Assembly (NCBI GenBank): GCA_015064345.1
Contig: SVSK01000020.1
Location: forward strand, 1-34,362
Source of the DNA: Oscillospiraceae bacterium
GTDB lineage: Bacteria; Bacillota; Clostridia; Oscillospirales; CAG-272
Direction of reading: 5' to 3'
Length of the DNA: 34,362 bases
Both the position numbers and the translations under genes were made by a program. How positions within the stretch are numbered: the first letter of the stretch is position 1; each line of letters starts with the position of its first letter. Under the pieces are notes generated by a model that worked only from the letters and a program-made list of their open reading frames with translations, had not been told where the DNA came from and ran no database searches. This document shows, one piece after another, positions 1 through 7,989 of this stretch.

Positions 1-2
1 CC

Positions 3-599
3 GATCCCACAAAAAGCGTTCCCGACAACATTCCCCTGTTTAAGAAAACCTTTGAACCTCTCGCAAAGCTGGCTGAGGCTAACGGAGTGAAGATCGGCTT
101 CGAAAACTGCGGCTACGGTTGGCACGGAAACTCCGAAAACATTGCTTTTTCTCCCGCCGCTTGGGAGCTTATGTTCGACGCAGTTCCAAGTGATGCTCTC
201 GGACTTGAATGGGAGCCTGCTCATCAGCTCTGCGCCCTGGTCGATCCAATTCCCCAGCTTCGCAAATGGGCAAAAAAAGTAGTCCACGTTCACGGCAAGG
301 ACGCAACTGTTGCGTGGGATGTAGTTCGCGAATACGGCACACACGGCATTCACCCTTATGCTTGGCACAGAACTCCCGGTTTCGGAGACACCAACTGGGC
401 GGATATCTTCACAATCTTGCTTCAGGCAGGATTCACAGGTTCAGTTGACATCGAAGGATACCACGACCCTGTACACTACGACGATATGGAGTGGACCGCG
501 CAGATAACCTCCATGGAATATCTGAAGCGTTGCCGCGGTGGCTTACAGTTCTTTGAAGGTCCCGCAGAATACCGCGGTTATCAGGGAAAAAGAAAATAA
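3..599 (+). CDS. Sugar phosphate isomerase/epimerase-like TIM barrel protein, 3' part (5' end outside window)
   Basis: Frame is open from base 3 (DPTKSVPDNIPLFKKTFEPLAKLAEANGVKIGFEN...); motifs HVHGKDA, DIEGYHDP and GNSENIAF are typical of the AP-endonuclease-2/xylose isomerase-like family. Confidence 0.85.
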   Translation, partial: DPTKSVPDNIPLFKKTFEPLAKLAEANGVKIGFENCGYGWHGNSENIAFSPAAWELMFDAVPSDALGLEWEPAHQLCALVDPIPQLRKWAKKVVHVHGKDATVAWDVVREYGTHGIHPYAWHRTPGFGDTNWADIFTILLQAGFTGSVDIEGYHDPVHYDDMEWTAQITSMEYLKRCRGGLQFFEGPAEYRGYQGKRK

Positions 600-626
600 T
601 TCGGTTTTTACTCAAACAATAAAGAA

Positions 627-656
627 AGCCCTACTGAAATTCAGTAAGGCTTTTTT
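627..656. terminator. Bidirectional intrinsic terminator between convergent genes
   Basis: AGCCcTACTGAA-a-TTCAGTAaGGCT followed by TTTTTT; A-run on the other side. Confidence 0.8.
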
Positions 657-671
657 GTATTGGTTGGTATG

Positions 672-1568
672 TCATTTATTCTGAGCCACGGGGCAGCGGC
701 ACATTGAGCCTATCTCTGCGATCCACTTGTCAACTGTTTCAGCGTTCGGCGTTTCAAATATGTTCGACTCTTTGCCAAGCCCTTCGGATTTTGCTTCTCC
801 AAGGGAGTGATATGGCTCAACTTCAACCATTTGTATGTTTGAAAGCCTGTTAACAATGCTCGCGATGGCACGGAAATGCTCGGTATTGTCGTTAACCGTC
901 GGGATTATCGGACAACGCAGGATCACGGGCTTGCCAAGCTCACACAGCAATTCAAGATTCGCGATTATCTGCCTGTTGCTGACCCCCGTGTAGCGGCGGT
1001 GCAATTCATCGTCTCCAAGCTTGAAGTCGTAGAGGAACAAGTCACACATCTCAGCCGCACGGCGTATATTGTTTTCCGAAGTCATACCGCAGGTCTCAAT
1101 TGCCGTGTGAAGTCCACGTTTCTTACAAGCCTCAAGTATTTCAAACAGGAATTCAGGCTGACAAAATGGCTCACCACCTGATATCGTCACACCGCCGCCG
1201 GAGGTTTTGTAAAATATCTCGTCTCGCAGTGCAATGCTTACGATATTTTCCGCGGTCTCTTCCCTGCCGATTATTTCCATTGCTCCACTCGGGCAGATGC
1301 GAGCACATTCACCGCAAAGGGTGCAGGATGAAAAATCGAACTCGTGTCCGCCCTCGTCTACAGCATGACAAGCGTTCGGGCAAACCGCGGCACAGCCTCC
1401 GCACAAAGCGCATTTTGCAACTCGGCAAATAGGCTGTCTCTCCGAGGAATGCGACTCGGGATTGTGACACCATTTGCAGTTCAGCATACAACCCTTGAGG
1501 AACACGGTGGTTCGTATGCCAGGGCCGTCATGTATAGAAAATCTTTGAATGTTGAATATTTTTCCCAT
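672..1568 (-). CDS. Glycyl radical enzyme activase (radical SAM, with ferredoxin-like 2x[4Fe-4S] insert)
   Basis: GCMLNCKWCHNPES (CxxxCxxC), two clusters CALCGGCAAVCPNAC and CTLCGECARICPSGA, GGGVTISGGEP; adjacent to GRE. Confidence 0.93.
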   Translation of the reverse strand: MGKIFNIQRFSIHDGPGIRTTVFLKGCMLNCKWCHNPESHSSERQPICRVAKCALCGGCAAVCPNACHAVDEGGHEFDFSSCTLCGECARICPSGAMEIIGREETAENIVSIALRDEIFYKTSGGGVTISGGEPFCQPEFLFEILEACKKRGLHTAIETCGMTSENNIRRAAEMCDLFLYDFKLGDDELHRRYTGVSNRQIIANLELLCELGKPVILRCPIIPTVNDNTEHFRAIASIVNRLSNIQMVEVEPYHSLGEAKSEGLGKESNIFETPNAETVDKWIAEIGSMCRCPVAQNK

Positions 1569-1628
1569 AAATTTTCTCCTGCGGTGCGAAAATGCCCATT
1601 CTCAAATTTGGAACAGAAAAGCGGTATG

Positions 1629-3818
1629 TTACAGTGAATGCATTGTTCTGCTTATAATATTCTGTCTGAGGCCGATGGGAAGATTTACAAAAATGTCGCT
1701 GTATCCGCCCACGCGAACAACGAGATTTTGGTGGTTTTCCGGATGCTCCATTGCGTCAAGAAGCTCCGCGGAATCAAGAACGTTGATCGACATTTGCTGA
1801 CCGCCGCCTGCAAAATATGCCTTAATAAGAGCCAGCGCGCTTTCCTGTCCCTTGGGGCTAGCGAACAGTTCCTTCTCGAACTTCATCTGAAAAACGAATC
1901 CGCTTTTTGCAAGTCTATGGTCATACGCGAGAGCTGATCTGATCAAAGCGGTAGGACCGTTCATATCGCACCCCGGCACTGCCCCAAGACTGTCGGATAT
2001 TATTATGTCTCCCTTGTGGCGTCCGTTGGCAGATGCGCCTGCCCATACACCGAATGCCGCTGTTCTGTTAAATGTGCTAAGTCCGCCGCCGTACATTCCG
2101 TTTACGGGATCGCGGTAGGTGTGATACTTCATCAGCTCGCTGTAGAAATGACGCTGAATCTCTCCGCCAAGTGTATCAACCTCGTCTATGTCGTTGCCGA
2201 ACTTGAACTTAGATCTCTTGAAATCGCGGTACATTTCCTCATAGCCTTCGTAGTCACGCTCAAGTGCGTCAACTACCTCTGCCATTGTGTATTTATGTGT
2301 ATCAAACACAAAATGCTTGATGTTCGCAAGTGAGTCAATTGCATCTGTAAGTCCTTCGGAGAGTATCTGACCGTGGTTGTAGATGGGCCCGCCGTCCTTG
2401 TAGTTCTTTCCCTTCTCAATACATCCCTGAATAAGCACAGAGCGTATTGGGCTGGGTCCGTATTCCGCAAAGAACTTCTGATATTTGTTCGCCATATCAG
2501 TTGCGTATGCCACTACCCAGTCAAGCTGAGCATAGAATGCAGTCATAAGCTCGTCAAATGACTTAAAATTCCTTGCGTCCCCAGTCTGAAGACCGAATGT
2601 TTCGTCCTTGATAAGGCATTTGCCGTTGTGAAGCGCTCGCTCAAGGCATTTGAGAACGTATATCTCGCCGTCCTCAAGTCCCATGTGAGACTTTCCTTGG
2701 ATATCTATCTGATTACAGCCGTTCATCGCGTACATATGAGAGTCGCAAGGGGGAATACCCAAATCTTCAAGGGCGGGACAAACGACCTCGTCGTTATAAA
2801 GAACAGGCATGCCTGTACCGGCTGACATTACCTTTACGGCATATTTCAGAAAATCCTCCGGTGTGTTTCGGTGGATTCGCATGGTGAGATTGGGGGTGTC
2901 AAACTTATATTTTTCAACAAGGCTGAGTATCGCCCATGACAGAGAGTTTGTTCTGTCGTTCCAGTTCTCGTCGCTACCCGAGATGCAGAGATTCCAGGTT
3001 CTGACTCTCTTGAATTCTCGCCAAAGTCCCTCGAGGATCTCCATATTCTCTTCGCGGTCACCCATTTCGAAGAACTTTCCGCAGTACTGGTCAAAGTTAC
3101 CGGGGGAGTCGTTGCCGTCCATGAAGAACACCATTGCAAAGGACTGACACGCAGTCATAAAGTCAACGGCAGGCTTCTTCGGAACTATCTCCAGCGCCTT
3201 TGCGATACGCTCGTAAATTGCGCGGTTTTCGGCATCCTTCTCCATCATTTCGATGGCGTAAAGGCGATATCTTTCAGAAAGCATATCAACAGTGTCGAGC
3301 GTGAGCATCAGAGCATCATAGAAGTCCGACTTTTCGGGATGTTCCCCTCTGTAGCGGGATATCTTTTCGCGAAGTCCGTCGGTGCCAAGGTCGAGAAGCA
3401 TCCCGAAATCGGGGTTAGCGTGTCCGCCCCAGTCGTGTCCGCCCCAAAGAGTCTTACTGCTCAGCAGCTGAATATCAAGGGGAACGAGGGTTCTGTTGCA
3501 AAGTTCATGATAATCCCTGTCCTCGAAATAATTGATGTAATCCTCAAGTTCATCTGCAAGCTCGGGATACATCTCCATGTACTCTTCCATTTTACCGTGG
3601 TTAACGTATACGCCGCTGTGGTAAGCGAAACAAATACCCTGTTCATAAAACGGCCCATTCATATCAAGGAAGGCAAGGCGGGAGTCCGTCTGAATGGTAA
3701 TGGGAATTCTCTCCATAAACGCGTGCCAACCGGCGGCTATCTTCATTGTTATATCATCGGATTTGCAGTTTCTGTAGGCATATCCAAAAGGAATCAAATT
3801 GGCAATTTTAGGTGTCAT
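1629..3818 (-). CDS. Glycyl radical enzyme (PFL-like family), substrate unknown
   Basis: C-terminal glycyl loop VVRVGGYSDIFVNL; thiyl-Cys loop MYAMNGCNQIDIQGK; followed by its activase. Confidence 0.93.
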   Translation of the reverse strand: MTPKIANLIPFGYAYRNCKSDDITMKIAAGWHAFMERIPITIQTDSRLAFLDMNGPFYEQGICFAYHSGVYVNHGKMEEYMEMYPELADELEDYINYFEDRDYHELCNRTLVPLDIQLLSSKTLWGGHDWGGHANPDFGMLLDLGTDGLREKISRYRGEHPEKSDFYDALMLTLDTVDMLSERYRLYAIEMMEKDAENRAIYERIAKALEIVPKKPAVDFMTACQSFAMVFFMDGNDSPGNFDQYCGKFFEMGDREENMEILEGLWREFKRVRTWNLCISGSDENWNDRTNSLSWAILSLVEKYKFDTPNLTMRIHRNTPEDFLKYAVKVMSAGTGMPVLYNDEVVCPALEDLGIPPCDSHMYAMNGCNQIDIQGKSHMGLEDGEIYVLKCLERALHNGKCLIKDETFGLQTGDARNFKSFDELMTAFYAQLDWVVAYATDMANKYQKFFAEYGPSPIRSVLIQGCIEKGKNYKDGGPIYNHGQILSEGLTDAIDSLANIKHFVFDTHKYTMAEVVDALERDYEGYEEMYRDFKRSKFKFGNDIDEVDTLGGEIQRHFYSELMKYHTYRDPVNGMYGGGLSTFNRTAAFGVWAGASANGRHKGDIIISDSLGAVPGCDMNGPTALIRSALAYDHRLAKSGFVFQMKFEKELFASPKGQESALALIKAYFAGGGQQMSINVLDSAELLDAMEHPENHQNLVVRVGGYSDIFVNLPIGLRQNIISRTMHSL

Positions 3819-3860
3819 AATTCTATGTTCTCCCCATGGAGTAATATTTCTCTTATTTAC

Positions 3861-3888
3861 ATTATATCACAACAGCCGCCCGTGTCAA
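3861..3888 (-). promoter_or_regulatory. Sigma70-type promoter for the GRE-activase operon
   Basis: Minus strand TTGACA-N16-TATAAT. Confidence 0.75.
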
Positions 3889-3946
3889 GAGCTTATGAGA
3901 ATCACTTCAGTTAATACCGTCCGGTTGTTACAAGTAAGCACACAAA

Positions 3947-3978
3947 AAAAGGAATGAACACAGCATTCCTTTTGTTTT
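3947..3978. terminator. Intrinsic terminator at the 3' end of the pilus operon
   Basis: AAAAGGAATG-aacacag-CATTCCTTTT with T-runs on both strands. Confidence 0.8.
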
Positions 3979-4566
3979 TTATTTTCTCATGCAAGTTATC
4001 ACAGTATAGTCAAGGGAGCCCGAGTTTTTTGTAAACAGCAAAAGATCCGCTTCCATCCCCATAAGTGCATCGGAAGACACGTCGTCCGTGGACTGTACCC
4101 ATGTCACCGTGTAAGAATATCTTTTCCCGGTCATATCGGTAACAAATACCGAGTCTCCTATGGACACGATTTTTGAAAAGTCCAGCTGTCCTTTCGCATC
4201 GCTTCCGCCGATAATCAGACTTTTGTCATAAATACTGCCGGTGTATCTGCAGGGAAAGCGGGAGACCTTGCTCTTATCCCACTCGCCGTAAACCGGTAGC
4301 TCAACACCAAACTTCGGCACCCCGAGAATCGCAACAAAATCCTCGCCGTCTATCTCAAGTGAGGGCATATCCATGTCAACTCTGTCGTCAACAGTCCCTG
4401 CGCTCACCTCGGGAATGATGGAGTATATCTCGGATATTATCTCCTTGTTCTTTGCCACAGCGGTTTTCTCGGAGATCATGGGAAGAACAGTCATAAGCAC
4501 CGCGGCGCCGATCAGTATTATACCGACTATAAGAAGCAGCCGCGTGATTTTCGTGCTCTTTTTCAT
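3979..4566 (-). CDS. Sortase-fold protein lacking canonical catalytic residues
   Basis: N-terminal TM; sortase core pattern: I/V-P-x-x-x-VELPVYG, GSIYDKSLIIGGSDAKGQLDF, IGDSVFVTDMTGKRYSYTV, DLLLFTKNSGSLDYTVITC; the last gene of the pilus operon. Confidence 0.75.
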   Translation of the reverse strand: MKKSTKITRLLLIVGIILIGAAVLMTVLPMISEKTAVAKNKEIISEIYSIIPEVSAGTVDDRVDMDMPSLEIDGEDFVAILGVPKFGVELPVYGEWDKSKVSRFPCRYTGSIYDKSLIIGGSDAKGQLDFSKIVSIGDSVFVTDMTGKRYSYTVTWVQSTDDVSSDALMGMEADLLLFTKNSGSLDYTVITCMRK

Positions 4567-5486
4567 GCGTCATTCCTCTTTCGCCATACTGCCAGGACCA
4601 CAAGAAGTCCGCCTGAGATGCACATCACAACAGCATAAAGCCTCAAATTTATCATCTCGCCTGTCTGCGGAGCATCACCGCTGTCGTCGGAGGTTGCTTT
4701 GTTTGTGACAACGAAGGTGTTTCCCTCTCTGACAGCTGTAACTGTGTATCCCTCTGCCACATCTCTCTCAACTGCATACCAAGAGGATCCGTCATCAGGT
4801 GCTGTCCATGAATATGACCATGAATTTTCGGAAGAGAGGATCTTTGTGTCAACGATAACGCCGTCCTTCAGAATATCAACGATGATATTTGCGGGACGCT
4901 TACCGGAGGCTCCCTCGTCTTTCCAAAGCTTTATTACTTTATACTCCTTGTCCTCTACAGATGTGTAGGACTCGGATTTCGGAACCGCAGTAACGTCGTA
5001 ATTATGGTTGCCGTTTTCATCCGGTCGGGGAACAACCGTGAGGAATGACTCAAAAATTGTAACCGTATTGCCTTCACGCACTGTAACAGACAAAGTCAGA
5101 TACATTCCGGGAAGGATGTTCTCGAAAGAAACCTCGCCGTTCTTATCTGTTGTGCCGATTCGTGTGGGCTCGATTCCGTCAGCCGCCGCATATGCCGCAA
5201 GAGTTGACGCAATGGCACGCCATTCGCTCTGGGATGTTACGTCGTATATCTTTACGGGATATTTCGCAAAAGCTCCTGTCAGCGCGTATGTACCGTCGGC
5301 AAACACTTCTGCTATTCTGTATGTTCTTACTTCCACGCCCTCAAAAACTCTGCCGTCACGGGCATATTTCAGCGTAAGAGAGGACGGACGCGCAGGATCA
5401 ACAGGTGCAACGGCAAAAGTCGGCACCACCAGCGCAGAAAAAATGATAAGTACACACAAGGAAAGCGCAACTATTCTTTCTTTCAT
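4563..5486 (-). CDS. CnaB-domain minor/basal pilin with cell-wall sorting signal
   Basis: Signal peptide; CnaB-like domain KEYKVIKLWKDEGASGKRPANIIVDILKDG...; C-terminal APQTG, hydrophobic segment, RKRNDA. Confidence 0.88.
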   Translation of the reverse strand: MKERIVALSLCVLIIFSALVVPTFAVAPVDPARPSSLTLKYARDGRVFEGVEVRTYRIAEVFADGTYALTGAFAKYPVKIYDVTSQSEWRAIASTLAAYAAADGIEPTRIGTTDKNGEVSFENILPGMYLTLSVTVREGNTVTIFESFLTVVPRPDENGNHNYDVTAVPKSESYTSVEDKEYKVIKLWKDEGASGKRPANIIVDILKDGVIVDTKILSSENSWSYSWTAPDDGSSWYAVERDVAEGYTVTAVREGNTFVVTNKATSDDSGDAPQTGEMINLRLYAVVMCISGGLLVVLAVWRKRNDA

Positions 5487-6319
5487 TCGAAGTCCTCCAA
5501 ATCATCTTTTTTGACGGGCATTGCCAGAACGATCACCATGAGTATAAGCAGCATGGGAATCGCCACAGCAGGCATTACGATAAGCACGTCTATCTGATAC
5601 GCATCGGAAATAACGTATATATTCTTCTGTGACACAGTCTCTATACGCTGACCGCGAACTAGAAGTCTGTGTGTGTTGATTCCGTAGGGGGTGCAGGTTA
5701 GAAGTGTGCAGTAATCCCCCTCGGGATCTATCTTTATGTCGTTCACGTTATCAGGTGTGATGGTCTTTATCTGATCCACCTGATAAGTGAGCACTCTGTC
5801 AAGTATTGTAATGGTAAAGGTATCACCCAGCTCCATATGGTCGAGATGAGTGAACAATGTAGCGGAAGGAAGTCCTCTGTGAGCCGAGAGCACGGAATGA
5901 GTACCTGTGCCTCCTGTGGGGATGCTCGTTCCCTCAAGATGTCCAACCGCAACGCTGAGCACGGTGTCACTGGTTGTATGGTACACGGGAAGCTCCAACC
6001 CGATCTTCTCGATTGAAATGTATCCCATGATGCCTGTCCCGCCGAGATTAAGGATATCCATGTATCCATCCACCTGCTTGTGCTGTATCAAGGGAGATTC
6101 AAGCTCACGAAGTGCCGCGTTGTATTCGTCAGCACGGGCAAACTCCGAAGAATAGTCAGCCTCGGGGATGGCCTCAAGCATTTTTTCATAGTCAATGATT
6201 GCCTGTGACTGTGTCCTCGAGTTCCAATAGCTTGTTATCGATGGATATAACAGCACGGAGAGACCTACGAAAAATATGGCCAGCAGTATTATTGTAGACC
6301 ATTTATGTTTCTTCTTCAT
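5483..6319 (-). CDS. srtC: Class C (pilus) sortase
   Basis: LSAHRGLPSATLFTHLD (catalytic His), TLLTCTPYGINTHRLLVRG (catalytic Cys and Arg), N- and C-terminal TM segments. Confidence 0.95.
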   Translation of the reverse strand: MKKKHKWSTIILLAIFFVGLSVLLYPSITSYWNSRTQSQAIIDYEKMLEAIPEADYSSEFARADEYNAALRELESPLIQHKQVDGYMDILNLGGTGIMGYISIEKIGLELPVYHTTSDTVLSVAVGHLEGTSIPTGGTGTHSVLSAHRGLPSATLFTHLDHMELGDTFTITILDRVLTYQVDQIKTITPDNVNDIKIDPEGDYCTLLTCTPYGINTHRLLVRGQRIETVSQKNIYVISDAYQIDVLIVMPAVAIPMLLILMVIVLAMPVKKDDLEDFE

Positions 6320-6343
6320 AAGCTTCTCCCTGATATTATATCA

Positions 6344-6373
6344 TATCGGGTACAGGCTGTCCCATACCCGATA
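6344..6373 (-). other. Intercistronic stem-loop between major pilin and class C sortase
   Basis: TATCGGGTA-N12-TACCCGATA, 9-bp perfect stem, no U-tract. Confidence 0.5.
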
Positions 6374-6428
6374 CGATGATAACATAAATCTTTTTAATTC
6401 TTATTTGTTCTGTGGTTCGATAACCGAA

Positions 6429-7901
6429 TTATTCAGCGATCTGAGACATTCTCTTCTTAGCAAAGAGTACTACAGCTGCGCAGAGTACCATTACGCTACC
6501 GAATGTGATGAAGAGAGTTGTGCCGAGGCCACCTGTTTCGGGAAGCATGGATCCTGTCTTGTTTACAACGTGTACACCGGAACCTGTGGAGAATACGCCG
6601 TCGTTGAAGATAGCGTCAAGGTTCTTGTCGGAGATAATGAACTGTGTGCGGGATGTAAGCTTGTTGTAACCTGCGGGAGCTACTGTTTCTTCAAGATAGT
6701 AAGTACCGTTGTCTAAACCAACTACTCTTACCTTACCGTCCTTAACAACGATAGCAACACCTGTTTCATCTTCTCTTGCACGGCGGTATGTAACACCGTC
6801 ATCCATGAGAACTACTTTAACTTCTTCTCCTTCTGTAGCAGCGTCATAGATCTTGAACTGTGCGCCGTCGATAAGTCTGTTCTGGGAGTCTGTCTTGATG
6901 ATGTCAATACCGTATGTAAATGTTGTAACTTCGTCAACGTTGGACTCGTGGCCGGAATTATCACCGAATGTGAGCCATGCTGCGTTCTTGTTGCCTTCGC
7001 CTGCGATTACAGCATTACGGTTGAGCATTGCTGTGTAAGTGATAACGATCTTGTCGTTTGTAGAGAGGTGGTCGCAGAATTCCTTTGTGAATACGATCTC
7101 GAATGTGCAGTCGCTGTCCTTGAGTTCTGTGGTCTTTACTGTGTAATATTTTGCATCAACTGTTTCTGTGCCTTTGGCGCCGGGAATAACGTGCTCAATA
7201 CTAGTTACTTCCTTGTATGTAAGACCTGCGTCCATCTTATCGTGGAAGATGTAGTTTTCAGCACCTGCGTGTACGTTGATTGTTACACGGTATGTTACGG
7301 TCTGACCGATGTCGGCTGTGTTTGCAGCGCCGTAGGAGTTTGTGGAGTCTTCAAGAACCTGCTTGTCTACTGTAGGAGCTGCGTTCTTTGCGTTGATGGA
7401 TGCGTTGGGGTTAGTTGTTGTAAGACCGCAGAGAGCACCCATTGTGGAGTCAACGAGGTAGTAACCGAGGGTAAGGTCGGAGAACACGCCTGTTGTACCG
7501 GTAACAACGAATTCACCGGCGTTTGCTGAAGACTTAACGGGCTGAATTCCATTTTCCTTTGCGTAGGAAAGAGCGACCTTAGCGAATGTAGCAACTATGG
7601 AGTTGTCTTCGCCTGCGATCCATGTTACGTAGCCTGCATCATCAATTGTGATGTAATTCTTTGCTTCAGTTGTCTCGAAGAATGCTGTCCAAGCGGAGTT
7701 TACCTTGTAGGAGTAAGCGCCGGATGTCTTGTCGTAGGACTCGAGATCGAGGAGCTGGTAGATGGAGTAAACGTTTTCAGTGCTTACGCCGTTGATTGTG
7801 ATGGAGCCGAGTTCTGTTTCTTTTACTTCAGCTGCGAATGAGGGAAGCGCGAGAGTCATGAGCAGCATCGCTGCGAGTACGAGAGTAATAACTCTTTTCA
7901 T
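6429..7901 (-). CDS. Major pilin (SpaA-type, isopeptide-forming fimbrial subunit)
   Basis: Signal peptide; pilin-like Lys context NAAPTVDKQV; E-box YYLEETVAPAGYN; C-terminal LPETG-TM-KKR. Confidence 0.93.
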   Translation of the reverse strand: MKRVITLVLAAMLLMTLALPSFAAEVKETELGSITINGVSTENVYSIYQLLDLESYDKTSGAYSYKVNSAWTAFFETTEAKNYITIDDAGYVTWIAGEDNSIVATFAKVALSYAKENGIQPVKSSANAGEFVVTGTTGVFSDLTLGYYLVDSTMGALCGLTTTNPNASINAKNAAPTVDKQVLEDSTNSYGAANTADIGQTVTYRVTINVHAGAENYIFHDKMDAGLTYKEVTSIEHVIPGAKGTETVDAKYYTVKTTELKDSDCTFEIVFTKEFCDHLSTNDKIVITYTAMLNRNAVIAGEGNKNAAWLTFGDNSGHESNVDEVTTFTYGIDIIKTDSQNRLIDGAQFKIYDAATEGEEVKVVLMDDGVTYRRAREDETGVAIVVKDGKVRVVGLDNGTYYLEETVAPAGYNKLTSRTQFIISDKNLDAIFNDGVFSTGSGVHVVNKTGSMLPETGGLGTTLFITFGSVMVLCAAVVLFAKKRMSQIAE

Positions 7902-7989
7902 GATGGTTATCCTTTCTTTTTTAGAAAAAATTTAATAAATTTGTTTAGTTTGGGTTATATATTGTTTCACGAGTCAAGTGGAGATCATA

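Noticed and set aside
3339-3914. 191-aa plus-strand ORF opposite the GRE gene
   Set aside because: Fully antisense to a clear glycyl radical enzyme and runs over its promoter; no recognisable domain.
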